DNA of 64,000 bases, taken from UBA2387 sp019454665. GTDB lineage: Bacteria > Armatimonadota > Fimbriimonadia > Fimbriimonadales > Fimbriimonadaceae. The notes under the pieces were generated by a model. That model made no database searches, was not told where the DNA came from, and saw only the letters and a program-made list of their open reading frames with translations. Location of the stretch: the NCBI GenBank assembly GCA_045862995.1, contig BTVX01000014.1, positions 27,998 to 91,997 on the forward strand, in the 5' to 3' direction. The translations under genes were made by a program, and so were the position numbers. The stretch's first letter is position 1, and each line of letters starts with the position of its first letter. Below are positions 8,193-16,218 of the stretch, piece by piece.

Positions 8193-9710
8193 TCATCCGT
8201 CCGTGCCTTGTTCTCGCAGTTTGACGGCTACGGACAAGTGCTTCTCGGTGACTTGCTCGCTGCCCGCAAGGTCGGCGATGGTCCGGGCGACCTTCAGGAT
8301 GCGGTCGAAGACTCGGGCCGAGATGTTCATTTTGTTGACGGTGAGCTTCATAAACCGCTCGGAGGCTTCATCGAGCGGGACCATCTCGCGAATCTCTCGC
8401 GGCGTCATACGGCCGTTCAGTCGCGTCGGCCCTAGTCTTTCGCGTTGGACCGCGCGCGCCCGCATCACGCGTTCGCGGATGGTCGCGCTCGATTCGCCAT
8501 CGGGTTTATTGAGGAGCTCGTCCGGCTTGACCCGAGGGACGTGCAAGTGGATGTCAATGCGGTCCAGCAGCGGCCCGCTGATGCGGCTCGCATACCTCCC
8601 GCACGTGGTGGGCGACGAGACGCAGTTGGCCTCTGGCAAGCCTTTGAATCCGCACGGGCAGGGATTCATGGCACCGATCAGGATGCAATCGGCGGGGAAG
8701 GTCAGGGACGAGTGGACTCTGGAGACCGTGACGACCCCATCTTCGAGCGGTTGGCGCAACGCTTCCAGGACGGCGCGGTCGAACTCGGGCATCTCGTCCA
8801 TGAACAGCACGCCTTTGTGGGCCATGCTCACTTCGCCGGGCTTAGGGACCTTGCCGCCTCCCACCAGCGCCGCGTGGCTGGCCGAGTGGTGCGGGCTTCG
8901 GAAGGGTCGCTCCCAAACCAACCCACGCTTGTCGCCCATGCGGCCTGCCGCGCTGTGGATGCGCGTGACTTCGATGGCCTCCTCGAGATTGAGCGGCGGC
9001 AAGATCGTTGGAAAGCGGCGCGCCAGCATGGTCTTTCCCGAACCGGGAGGACCGACCATGAGCAGGTTGTGGCCGCCAGCCGCCGCGATTTCCAGGCCGC
9101 GAATCGCGGTTCCCTGCCCCTTCACGTCGGAGTAGTCCACGCCATAGTCGGGTTCGCCCTGCCGCTCCTCCTCGCTGAACCGGTAGGGCTCGATGAGCCC
9201 AAAGCCCCCGAGCAGATCAACAAGGTCGAGCAGGGACTTGAGCCCAAACACCTCCAAGCTGGTGACGACGGCGGCCTCGGGCGCGTTGGCCTCGGGGACG
9301 ATCAGCCGCTTGAAGCCCTTGTCGGCGGCCATCAGGGCCACGCTGAGCGCCCCGTCCACGGGGCGCAACACGCCATCCAGGCCCAACTCGCCCAGGATCA
9401 GGGTGTCCTTGACCGATTCGTGAGGAATCGCGCCGACCGAGGCCATCACGGCAGTGGCGATGGGCAGGTCGAGCGACGGACCTTCCTTGCGGATGTCTCC
9501 CGGCGCCAGATTGCACAGGATCTTGCGGTTGGGGAAGTGGATGCCGCAGTTGATCATGGCGCTGCGGACGCGCTCGCGGCTCTCCTCGACGGCCTTGTCG
9601 GGCAGACCGACGAGGATGAACTGAGGCGTCGCCCCGCCGACTTCCATTTCGACGACGATGGGCACGGCCTCGATTCCGACCAGCGTCGCGGCGTGGACCT
9701 GCGCAATCAT
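8193..9710 (-). CDS. comM: YifB/ComM-family Mg-chelatase-like AAA+ ATPase
   Basis: A 505-residue AAA+ ATPase of the ComM family, a hexameric branch-migration helicase aiding natural transformation in the characterised members. An N-terminal Lon-protease-like domain (GIEAVPIVVEMEVGG through LGELGLDG) precedes the Walker A motif GPPGSGKTML (about 219-228), a Walker B-type VLFMDEMPEF, and the C-terminal Mg-chelatase domain. Length is normal. On its strand a TAACCT hexamer ends 7 nt before the ATG, so translation may begin at or near the transcript 5' end. Confidence 0.92.
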   Translation of the reverse strand: MIAQVHAATLVGIEAVPIVVEMEVGGATPQFILVGLPDKAVEESRERVRSAMINCGIHFPNRKILCNLAPGDIRKEGPSLDLPIATAVMASVGAIPHESVKDTLILGELGLDGVLRPVDGALSVALMAADKGFKRLIVPEANAPEAAVVTSLEVFGLKSLLDLVDLLGGFGLIEPYRFSEEERQGEPDYGVDYSDVKGQGTAIRGLEIAAAGGHNLLMVGPPGSGKTMLARRFPTILPPLNLEEAIEVTRIHSAAGRMGDKRGLVWERPFRSPHHSASHAALVGGGKVPKPGEVSMAHKGVLFMDEMPEFDRAVLEALRQPLEDGVVTVSRVHSSLTFPADCILIGAMNPCPCGFKGLPEANCVSSPTTCGRYASRISGPLLDRIDIHLHVPRVKPDELLNKPDGESSATIRERVMRARAVQRERLGPTRLNGRMTPREIREMVPLDEASERFMKLTVNKMNISARVFDRILKVARTIADLAGSEQVTEKHLSVAVKLREQGTDG

Positions 9711-9814
9711 CTCAAGGAGGTTATCCCAAGAGGCCCCGAATTCCTGCCTCCGTGGTCCGATATGGGATACACTGAGCCGAATTCGGGCGTCCCCGCCCGT
9801 TCGAGAGCCTAGCC

Positions 9815-10123
9815 ATGAGCGAAAATATGGACAAGTTCCGAAGTTTGGACGGAAGCGAGGCCTTGGTGGACAAGCCGTTCATCAAGATCGTGTTTCAGCA
9901 TGGGCGTCCGGACGAGGTGGGGATCAACGGTTGCCGGATCGAGGACGTGATTGACGTGCTGGTCGAGCGTCTTCTGGACTTCCAGGGCCGTGATTTGGCC
10001 TGCGAAGAGAACGCGACGGCGCTGTACCACCTGAACATCGCCCGCGAGGCGCTCGTGCTGCGTCGGCGACGTCGCGAACAGCAGAATGTGCTAGGCACTC
10101 AGGCATCGCACCGAAGCCGCTGA
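9815..10123 (+). CDS. Small helical protein, possibly Acb2/Tad1-hairpin-like
   Basis: A 102-residue basic-tailed protein. The segment NGCRIEDVIDVLVERLLDF, then ACEENATALYHLNIAREAL and an arginine-rich stretch ending NVLGTQ, recalls a widespread short phage-type family (NG..xED...RL..FQ...C.EN..AL..L..A...L..R..R...G..G). That family has been grouped with helical-hairpin proteins such as phage Acb2. I make this match from memory; it could be an unrelated conserved hypothetical. A TACACT-like -10 lies about 45 nt upstream. It is followed after 40 bp by the cytosine methyltransferase gene. Confidence 0.5.
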   Translation: MSENMDKFRSLDGSEALVDKPFIKIVFQHGRPDEVGINGCRIEDVIDVLVERLLDFQGRDLACEENATALYHLNIAREALVLRRRRREQQNVLGTQASHRSR

Positions 10124-10163
10124 CGCAACCAATTCTCGTGATCTCACGTCTACTATTTGGACC

Positions 10164-11294
10164 GTGATCGCAAGTCAGCCACCTCCATTGAGTCGCACCC
10201 GTCCAGGTGTGGCCGCTGGGCGCATGATCGATCTGTTTTGTGGCGCTGGCGGAATGTCCCTCGGTTTTCACCGTGTCGGGTTCCGCCCGGTTCTCGCGAT
10301 AGACATGGATTCAGCCTCGATCGCGACTTATCGGGCCAACTTCGGCGACCATGCCCATGTGGCGGACATCGTCAAACTGGTCGAAGGCGCGTTCGGGGCC
10401 ATTCCCCGCGCCGATCTTGTGATCGGCGGTCCGCCTTGCCAGGGGTTCAGCCTGCTCAACAAGAAGAAGGTCGGCGATGCTCGACGCCAACTCTGGCGAC
10501 CCTACTTGGAGGTCGTTCGGGCGAGCGGCGCGCAGGCATTCGTGATGGAGAACGTACCTCAGTTGCTGGACTCGGACGAGTTTCAGGAGATCTTGTTCGA
10601 GGCACAGCAACTCGGATTCACCGTTGTCTCGGCCAAGCTGCTGGCCGCTGACTACGGCGTCCCTCAAAGGCGGACGCGGGCATTTGTCGTAGGTGTCCTC
10701 GAAGGCGACCCGCGCAAGTCGTTTCCACCGGTGCCTACGCACGAAACTCCGAACGAGTCAGGCGGAAACCTCTTCGACGCGTTTCCGGATCGGTTGCCTT
10801 GGCGAACTGTCCGGGACGCTATCGGGGAGCTTCCCCCACCCGTTGGAACAAGCGTGAGCGCCGAGCCGAGTCCGCTCGACCTGCATTTTGGCCGCACGCC
10901 AACCGAGACCAGTCTGGCGCGGTACCAAGCGATTCCCGAGCAAGGGATGAACCGAGAGGACCTCTTGCGTCGAGCGCCTCACTTGACCCCGAAGTGCTGG
11001 ATCAACAAGAAGGGCGGGACCGATCTCATGGGACGCCTTTGGTGGGATCGCCCTGCTTTCACGATCCGAACGGAATTCTTCAAGCCTGAAAAGGGCCGAT
11101 ACTTGCATCCAGAGCAGCATCGGCCCATCACCCACCGGGAGGCGGCGCGGCTCCAAAGTTTCCCGGATTCGTTCAAGTTTTGTGGAACAAAAATTGAGAT
11201 TGCGCGTCAAATAGGGAACGCGGTTCCGCCTTTGCTCGCTGAGGCAGTGGCACAATCGGTCGCGCAACTCATGCAATCCGAGGTCAACCGGTGA
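10164..11294 (+). CDS. DNA (cytosine-5-)-methyltransferase
   Basis: A 376-residue C5-cytosine methyltransferase. Motif I is DLFCGAGGMSLGF (residues 23-35). Motif IV is PPCQGFS (90-96, catalytic Cys92). Motif VI is ENV (129-131). Motif VIII is QRRTR (169-173). Motif X is RQIGNAVPPLLAEA near the C-terminus, so all core motifs are intact. The target-recognition region lies between motifs VIII and IX; specificity cannot be read. The start is GTG 10164, with TACTAT ending 7 nt before it, so the mRNA may be leaderless. It overlaps the HNH nuclease gene by 4 bp (GTGA), forming a type II restriction-modification operon. Confidence 0.93.
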   Translation: MIASQPPPLSRTRPGVAAGRMIDLFCGAGGMSLGFHRVGFRPVLAIDMDSASIATYRANFGDHAHVADIVKLVEGAFGAIPRADLVIGGPPCQGFSLLNKKKVGDARRQLWRPYLEVVRASGAQAFVMENVPQLLDSDEFQEILFEAQQLGFTVVSAKLLAADYGVPQRRTRAFVVGVLEGDPRKSFPPVPTHETPNESGGNLFDAFPDRLPWRTVRDAIGELPPPVGTSVSAEPSPLDLHFGRTPTETSLARYQAIPEQGMNREDLLRRAPHLTPKCWINKKGGTDLMGRLWWDRPAFTIRTEFFKPEKGRYLHPEQHRPITHREAARLQSFPDSFKFCGTKIEIARQIGNAVPPLLAEAVAQSVAQLMQSEVNR

Positions 11295-11842
11295 AAGGTG
11301 GCGCCCGGGTCCGCATCAGGACGTTCTTCGAGCAGAACGTGGGCAAGGTGGTCACGACGCGCGAAATCGCCGAAGTCGCCCAGATTCACGATTATCAACG
11401 CCGGATTCGCGAGTTGAGGAACGAGGAGGGCATGAAGATTCGGTCGTACCGAGACCGATCGGACCTGAAGCCGGACGAGTACATTCTGGAGTCGCTGACG
11501 CGAGACCCAGCGATCGGGCGGCGAATCTCTCCGCAGTTGCGCATGGAGATTCTGGAGCGAAACGGATTCACCTGCCAGTTGTGCGGCCGAACAGGCGGAG
11601 ACCCCGACCCAACCGATCCCGCCAGCAAGGTTCGACTTGTCATCGACCATCTCACCCCGATCTCCCTCGGCGGTGGCAACGAGCGCGAGAATCTGCGCGT
11701 CCTTTGTTCCGCCTGCAATCAGGCCCGAAGCAACATTGAACCGCCATCGGAATCCGCAGCTAACTTGCTCGCTCGAATTCGCCGCGCCCCACGGCGCGTT
11801 CAAGCCGAGGTCTTCGAGGCTTTGCGCCGAACATTTGACTGA
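11291..11842 (+). CDS. HNH restriction endonuclease partnered with the methyltransferase
   Basis: A 183-residue nuclease. Residues about 8-60 look like a winged-helix DNA-binding segment (VVTTREIAEVAQ, RRIRELRNEEG). The C-terminal HNH module has zinc ligands C95xxC98 and C139xxC142 around the catalytic core VIDHLTPISLGGGNERENL. Fused to the preceding methyltransferase gene by a GTGA overlap, it is most simply the restriction subunit of a type II system. GTG start. Confidence 0.85.
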   Translation: MKGGARVRIRTFFEQNVGKVVTTREIAEVAQIHDYQRRIRELRNEEGMKIRSYRDRSDLKPDEYILESLTRDPAIGRRISPQLRMEILERNGFTCQLCGRTGGDPDPTDPASKVRLVIDHLTPISLGGGNERENLRVLCSACNQARSNIEPPSESAANLLARIRRAPRRVQAEVFEALRRTFD

Positions 11843-11848
11843 ACCATG

Positions 11849-11854
11849 TATAAT
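11849..11854 (+). promoter_or_regulatory. -10 element upstream of infC
   Basis: A perfect TATAAT lies 83 nt before the infC ATG, giving a leader of about 75 nt, and 9 nt before a small ATG-initiated ORF. Confidence 0.55.
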
Positions 11855-11863
11855 CCTGAACCC

Positions 11864-11908
11864 ATGAACACCCACTTCAGCGAGGTGACCCAACATACGG
11901 CGCTTTAG
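11864..11908 (+). other. Candidate 14-codon leader ORF ahead of infC
   Basis: ATG 11864 opens MNTHFSEVTQHTAL-stop, ending 28 nt before infC and out of frame with it. The ATG sits 9 nt after TATAAT, consistent with leaderless translation. It may be fortuitous, or a leader peptide affecting infC-rpmI. Confidence 0.3.
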
Positions 11909-11936
11909 GCGTCCTCCCCGCCCCGAACCGGGCCCG

Positions 11937-12530
11937 ATGATCAACGAGCGGGTCCTGAGGTTTCGGGATATCCGGGTGATCGGCCCGGAAGGCGAACAGA
12001 TCGGCATCATCCAGTCCCGGCCGGCGCTCAACATGGCGCGCGAGCAGGGCCTCGATCTCGTGCTCGTCTCGGCCACCGCCAATCCACCCGTGTGCCGCAT
12101 CATTGACTACGGTCGGCACAAGTACGAGATGGACAAGCGGGAGCGGGAGAACAAGAAGAAGAAGACGGAGGTGAAGGGCCTCAAAATCAAGCCCAGCATC
12201 GCCGAACACGACCTCAACACCAACCTGAAGAAGGCGCTCGGATTCCTGGCCGAGGGCGACAAGGTCAGGATCGTCTGCCAGTTCCGGGCGCGCGAGATCA
12301 CGCACCCCGAAATCGGACGGGCGAAGCTTCAGGTGTTCATCGACAAAACGGCCGACGTGGCACAGGTCGAACGACCCCCGACGATGGAAGCCAACCAAAT
12401 GGTGGTCGTACTTATGCCAAAATCAGGAAAAGGTCCCAAAAAAGATGTCAAAACTCAAGACAAACAAGACGGCGGCGAAGCGGTTCAAGATCACGGGCAA
12501 GGGCAAGATCACCCGGCGGAAGGCGTATAA
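11937..12530 (+). CDS. infC: Translation initiation factor IF-3
   Basis: A 197-residue IF-3, which binds the 30S subunit and enforces start-site fidelity. The N-domain signature INERVLRFRDIRVIGPEGEQIGI and the lysine-rich linker are followed by the C-domain (KIKPSIAEHDLNTNLKKALGF, then KVRIVCQFRAREITHPEIG). The normal C-domain ends near residue 162 (VVVLMPK). About 35 extra residues follow, and the last 28 are coded by bases that also encode rpmI in another frame. The initiator is ATG rather than the rare codon many infC genes use. Confidence 0.95.
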   Translation: MINERVLRFRDIRVIGPEGEQIGIIQSRPALNMAREQGLDLVLVSATANPPVCRIIDYGRHKYEMDKRERENKKKKTEVKGLKIKPSIAEHDLNTNLKKALGFLAEGDKVRIVCQFRAREITHPEIGRAKLQVFIDKTADVAQVERPPTMEANQMVVVLMPKSGKGPKKDVKTQDKQDGGEAVQDHGQGQDHPAEGV

Positions 12531-12639
12531 CAGCCACCAGTTCCTGCACAAGAGCGCGTCCCAGAAGCGGCGGCTCGAACAGGAGCCCACGCTGGCCTCG
12601 GGCGACGCCAAGCGGATCAAGAAGCTGCTCGCGATCTGA
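12445..12639 (+). CDS. rpmI: 50S ribosomal protein L35
   Basis: A 64-residue L35 with the typical opening MSKLKTNKTAAKRFKITGKG and KITRRKAYNSHQFLHKSASQKRRL. It has a strong purine-rich ribosome-binding stretch (AGGAAAAGG). The first 86 bases overlap infC out of frame, suggesting translational coupling. rplT, which usually follows, is not here but lies at 37939-38286. Confidence 0.96.
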   Translation: MSKLKTNKTAAKRFKITGKGKITRRKAYNSHQFLHKSASQKRRLEQEPTLASGDAKRIKKLLAI

Positions 12640-12660
12640 GCGCCGGCTCTGAATTCTCGC

Positions 12661-12687
12661 AAACCACCCGCTTCGAGCGGGTGGTTT
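12661..12687 (+). terminator. Terminator of infC-rpmI
   Basis: A perfect 12-bp stem AAACCACCCGCT / AGCGGGTGGTTT with a TCG loop lies 21 bp after rpmI. The symmetric A and T ends could serve both directions, including the nucleotidyltransferase gene ending at 12706 on the other strand. Confidence 0.85.
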
Positions 12688-12705
12688 GCTGTGTTTGGGC
12701 TCGCC

Positions 12706-13293
12706 TCACGCCGGCATCTTGAGGAGACGCCGCGCCTCCGCGACCGTTTCGGGGGATTCGAGCGCTTCGGCGAACTCGGTGACGGTGGCCAAGATCGTCT
12801 CGCGGTCAATGTCGGGATACAACTCCATGAGACGCATCACGTCGTCCTTGTCGCGGTCGCGGAGGGCGATGAGCTTCATCACCAAGAGGTCTTCGACCGA
12901 GGCGATCGGCACATCTTGTCCCGTCCCCACGTCCATCGCTTGGGCTTTGTGCGTGAGGTTGACCTCGAACGGGATCACCCCCATCGCGAGGTCTATGCCC
13001 GTCCCGCCCGCCGCTTCGATCAACACCACGCGGCGCAACCTCGTCTGGCCGAGGTTTGAATCGCGCAGATGCAACCCGAACTGGCCGAGGTTCGCAGCGA
13101 GTTCGTCCAAGCGGTCGTCCAGATCAAGCGCGACCGCGTCCACATCGGCCGTCGCACGAAGATAGCCCCGCATGATGACAGCGACGCCCCAGATAACGGC
13201 GTACTGCAAACCGAGCGAATCGAGGCACCGACTCAGGCGAGACAGCGCCTCTCCCAGTTCAGCCGAATTTTTCAAGCCACTTCTGTCGAGCAT
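12706..13293 (-). CDS. Nucleotidyltransferase-fold protein (AbiEii-like toxin candidate)
   Basis: A 195-residue protein with a minimal nucleotidyltransferase signature: GVAVIMRGYLRATADVDAVA (about 36-55, the G..A...G..R.T.D.D pattern), then SVEDLLVMKLIALRDRDKDDVMRL, typical of nucleotidyltransferases in AbiEii/MNT-type toxin-antitoxin systems. Its start overlaps the small upstream gene by 35 bp, so the two form a coupled pair. Whether it is a toxin, an antitoxin-type modifier or neither is not shown. Confidence 0.7.
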   Translation of the reverse strand: MLDRSGLKNSAELGEALSRLSRCLDSLGLQYAVIWGVAVIMRGYLRATADVDAVALDLDDRLDELAANLGQFGLHLRDSNLGQTRLRRVVLIEAAGGTGIDLAMGVIPFEVNLTHKAQAMDVGTGQDVPIASVEDLLVMKLIALRDRDKDDVMRLMELYPDIDRETILATVTEFAEALESPETVAEARRLLKMPA

Positions 13294-13492
13294 GTTGCCA
13301 CCTCAGGTGGAATTCCAGGTCGTCTTCTCGAACGGCCAGTCTGCCCGTGGACGCCAACCAATTGACGAGCGCCTGCGCCTTGGCCAACCGATCGGCGGGA
13401 AGCATGTTCCTCGCCTCCTCGAGTTTGAACTCGTGGAGGGCGTCGTAGCGCGCTTTCCACTCCTTGACCATTTTGGGGTCCATCTTCGCCAT
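13259..13492 (-). CDS. Small partner protein of the nucleotidyltransferase
   Basis: A 77-residue acidic/basic helical protein with no recognised domain (MVKEWKARYDALHEFKLEEA, then a WLASTGRLAVREDDLEFHLRW stretch). A TAGATT hexamer on this strand ends 9 nt before the ATG. It overlaps the downstream nucleotidyltransferase by 35 bp. By position it is the cognate partner; the function is not known. Confidence 0.6.
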   Translation of the reverse strand: MAKMDPKMVKEWKARYDALHEFKLEEARNMLPADRLAKAQALVNWLASTGRLAVREDDLEFHLRWQHARQKWLEKFG

Positions 13493-13545
13493 GTCAAGTC
13501 CAATCTACCCCGAGGCTGACCGGGCACCAAGAGCCCCCGGTCGCG

Positions 13546-13551
13546 TACAAT
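13546..13551 (+). promoter_or_regulatory. -10 element of nuoG
   Basis: TACAAT ends 9 nt before the nuoG ATG; the predicted leader is about 2-4 nt. Confidence 0.5.
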
Positions 13552-13560
13552 CAAGGGCGC

Positions 13561-15576
13561 ATGGCCGCCATCGCCGACTCGACCCTCGTCACGATCACCA
13601 TCAACGACCGAGAGATTCAGGTGCCCAAGGGCGAACTGATCGTTGAATCGGTCAAGCGGCTCGGGCTCGAAATCCCCATCTTCTGCTACCACCCGCGCAT
13701 GAAGCCCGTCGGCATGTGCCGCATGTGCCTCGTCGAGGTCGGTTTCAGAGGGCCGGATGGTTCGGTGCGCAAGATGCCCAAGCCCCAAGCGGGGTGCACC
13801 CTGCCCGCCAGCGACGGCATGGTCGTCTACACGGACACGGAGATGGTCCATCGCGACCGCAAGGGCGTCCTAGAGATGCTCCTGATCAACCACCCGTTGG
13901 ACTGCCCCATCTGCGACCGGGGCGGCGAGTGCCCGCTGCAGAACAACACGCTCTTTTATGGCCCCTCGACCAGCCGATACGTCGAGATGAAGCGCCACCT
14001 GCCCAAGGCCTTCCCGCTCAGCGAGTTCGTCACGCTCGACCTGGAGCGCTGCATCCAGTGCGGCCGCTGCGTGCGCTTCACCGAGGAGATTTCGGGCGAC
14101 GCCGAACTCGCCTTCCGCTTCCGGGGCGCGAACATGACGCCCTCGACATTTGAGCTCAAGCGATTCACCAGCAAGTTCAGCGGCAACGTCATCGAGATTT
14201 GCCCCGTCGGCGCACTCACCAGCGCCAAGTACCGATTCCGTGCTCGCCCTTGGGACCTCGAAACCCGGCCTGCCGTCTGCACCCTTTGCTCGAACGGCTG
14301 CAACGTGTGGTTCGACTACCGCGTGCAGAAGATGGTCCGCATCAACGGTCGCACCAACGAGGCCGTGAACGAAGAGTGGACGTGTGATCGCGGCAAGTTT
14401 GGGCATGACTTCTACAACTCATCGGACCGATTGACCAAAGTGCTCGTGCGCTCGGGCGATGGGTTCGCGGGTGCGGATTGGATGACCGCCTACGCGGCGG
14501 TTTCCGAGGCGTTCGTGGGCAAGAAGGTCGCCGGGCTGGCCGGGCCAATGGTCTCGAACGAGGGCCTCTACCAGTTCCAAAAGACGTTCCGGAGCGTGTT
14601 CGGCTCGAACCACGTGGATCACCGATGGACGCGCCACCTCGCGGCATCGCTGCCCAAGCCCGAGCCGATCGCCACGCTCGAGGAAGCCAAGACAGTCCTC
14701 GTGTTCGGCTCGCTGGCCGACGAGTTGCCCATCGTGTTCCTTCGGGTCCGCAAGGCTTGGTTCAAGCACGGGGCCAAGGTGGTTGTGGTTCATTCCGCGC
14801 CGACCGATGCCGATTCGTTCGCGCACCTGGTGTTGCGTTGCGCTCCGGGCACCGAGGGCGCGGTCGCCGAGGCGCTCGCCGGGAACGGCTCGGCCGAGGG
14901 CTCGGGGGTTTCTGCTTCCGACTTGGCGAAAGCGCGGGAGTTGCTGAGCGATGCCACGGCGATCGTGGCTTCCCATGCGTTGCTGAACGCCGAATCCGGC
15001 GATCGTGCGATGTCCGCTCTTGCTTCAATGCCTGGCAGCAAGCACCTGTACGCCACTGGCGCCAACACCTACGGAGCCGATGCGGCCGGCGTGCGGCCCG
15101 ACGCCCAGCCCGAAGGCGAACAGGGGATGGACACCCAAGCCATCCTTACCGCCGCCGCAAATGGCGAGTTGGATGCGCTGTGGTTGCTGGGTTGCGACCC
15201 GCTCGCGTTGCACCCCGATCGCGACCTGGTCGCTCGCGCCTTGGAGAATATGCCGTTCCTCGTGGTTCAAGACATCGCCGCGACGGAAGCGACCAACTTT
15301 GCCTCCGTGGTGTTGCCCATGACCGCGCCCGCCGAGCAAGACGGTACCTATACCAACTGCGAAGGGCGCGTGCAGCGGATGAAGGCCATCCTGCCCACCA
15401 AGGGCGACGCCGAACCCGCATGGAAGGTGTTCGAGGAATTGGCGATCCGGATCAAGCCGCGCACGCCGCTGTTCAACGCGCGAGAGGTCATGGAAGAGAT
15501 GTCTCGCACGTTGCCTGCGTTTGCGGGCATGCGGTACGAAAACTTGGACGGCGAAGGCGTGGTTCTGGGTGGCTGA
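13561..15576 (+). CDS. nuoG: NADH-quinone oxidoreductase subunit G
   Basis: A 671-residue peripheral-arm subunit of complex I. The 2Fe-2S ligands C42, C53, C56 and C79 are present (CYHPRMKPVGMCRMC). The His-ligated cluster segment HPLDCPICDRGGECPLQ follows, then the 4Fe-4S segment CIQCGRCVRF. A molybdopterin-oxidoreductase-type domain opens with CTLCSNGCNVWF. The C-terminal half is a shortened molybdopterin-like domain without an obvious cofactor role. No other nuo genes are in the window, so the nuo genes are dispersed here or clustered elsewhere. A TACAAT just upstream and no Shine-Dalgarno suggest leaderless translation. Confidence 0.93.
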   Translation: MAAIADSTLVTITINDREIQVPKGELIVESVKRLGLEIPIFCYHPRMKPVGMCRMCLVEVGFRGPDGSVRKMPKPQAGCTLPASDGMVVYTDTEMVHRDRKGVLEMLLINHPLDCPICDRGGECPLQNNTLFYGPSTSRYVEMKRHLPKAFPLSEFVTLDLERCIQCGRCVRFTEEISGDAELAFRFRGANMTPSTFELKRFTSKFSGNVIEICPVGALTSAKYRFRARPWDLETRPAVCTLCSNGCNVWFDYRVQKMVRINGRTNEAVNEEWTCDRGKFGHDFYNSSDRLTKVLVRSGDGFAGADWMTAYAAVSEAFVGKKVAGLAGPMVSNEGLYQFQKTFRSVFGSNHVDHRWTRHLAASLPKPEPIATLEEAKTVLVFGSLADELPIVFLRVRKAWFKHGAKVVVVHSAPTDADSFAHLVLRCAPGTEGAVAEALAGNGSAEGSGVSASDLAKARELLSDATAIVASHALLNAESGDRAMSALASMPGSKHLYATGANTYGADAAGVRPDAQPEGEQGMDTQAILTAAANGELDALWLLGCDPLALHPDRDLVARALENMPFLVVQDIAATEATNFASVVLPMTAPAEQDGTYTNCEGRVQRMKAILPTKGDAEPAWKVFEELAIRIKPRTPLFNAREVMEEMSRTLPAFAGMRYENLDGEGVVLGG

Positions 15577-15582
15577 ACCTGA

Positions 15583-16218
15583 TTAGCGCAACCAGGTACT
15601 GATTCTTGAGCGACACGTCGAGCAGAAGCCTTTGTGGTTGACGATATCGGCGCCCGTGCCTTCGCCATCGCGCATCAGGCACCCTTTGTTCGGGCAGTGT
15701 TCCAATCCAAGCGTGTGACCTGCTTCGTGCACGGCAACGGAGCCAACCCTCCGCTTTGAACGATAGGAAGAGACGACGCACGTGGTGCCTCCCATATAGG
15801 CCAAACCCATGATGCCGTAGTCGTGGACGCCATGGGCGGTTGTCGAGATGTCCTTCTCGGTCACGCCTACGACTTTTGTAGTCTTGGAATCTTGGGCACA
15901 CTCGGCTTGGAGCCATTCGAGCAGCTTCTCGGAACGGTACCGCCGCCGTGGCTCATAGAAAGCCGATCTCGGAATGTCGGCATCGTCAAGCCATCTGATG
16001 TCTGCGGTGTAGAACTCCCGCAGAGACTTTTCGACATCCTCGCGAACTTGCTTCCGGGGGTTCTGGATGGGCACCAAGAGGAAGACGAGCTTGTCGTTCA
16101 CAGCTCCTTCCTTTGCCGGCTTTGCCTGTGCGGCCGACGCTGCGTCCCGCTGGCAACCAGATACAGCAAAGACAGAGAAGATCAAGGCGCACGCTGAGAC
16201 GCGACGAATGCAATTCAT
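15583..16218 (-). CDS. Archaemetzincin-family zinc metalloprotease lipoprotein
   Basis: A 211-residue protein. A signal peptide ends in lipobox V-S-G-C22, so it is probably an envelope lipoprotein. The catalytic region matches the archaemetzincin signature fully: H164EAGH168TLGLEH174C175, C180, M182, then C199xxC202. The two extra cysteine pairs form the structural zinc site of that family. Most bacterial archaemetzincins are cytoplasmic, so the lipoprotein signal is notable. ATG 16218 overlaps the epimerase stop (ATGA). It is the last gene of a three-gene operon. Substrate unknown. Confidence 0.88.
   Translation of the reverse strand: MNCIRRVSACALIFSVFAVSGCQRDAASAAQAKPAKEGAVNDKLVFLLVPIQNPRKQVREDVEKSLREFYTADIRWLDDADIPRSAFYEPRRRYRSEKLLEWLQAECAQDSKTTKVVGVTEKDISTTAHGVHDYGIMGLAYMGGTTCVVSSYRSKRRVGSVAVHEAGHTLGLEHCPNKGCLMRDGEGTGADIVNHKGFCSTCRSRISTWLR

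Noticed and set aside
8445..9812. 455-codon plus-strand open frame opposite comM
   Set aside because: Its residue composition is that of an antisense shadow, while comM has complete family motifs.
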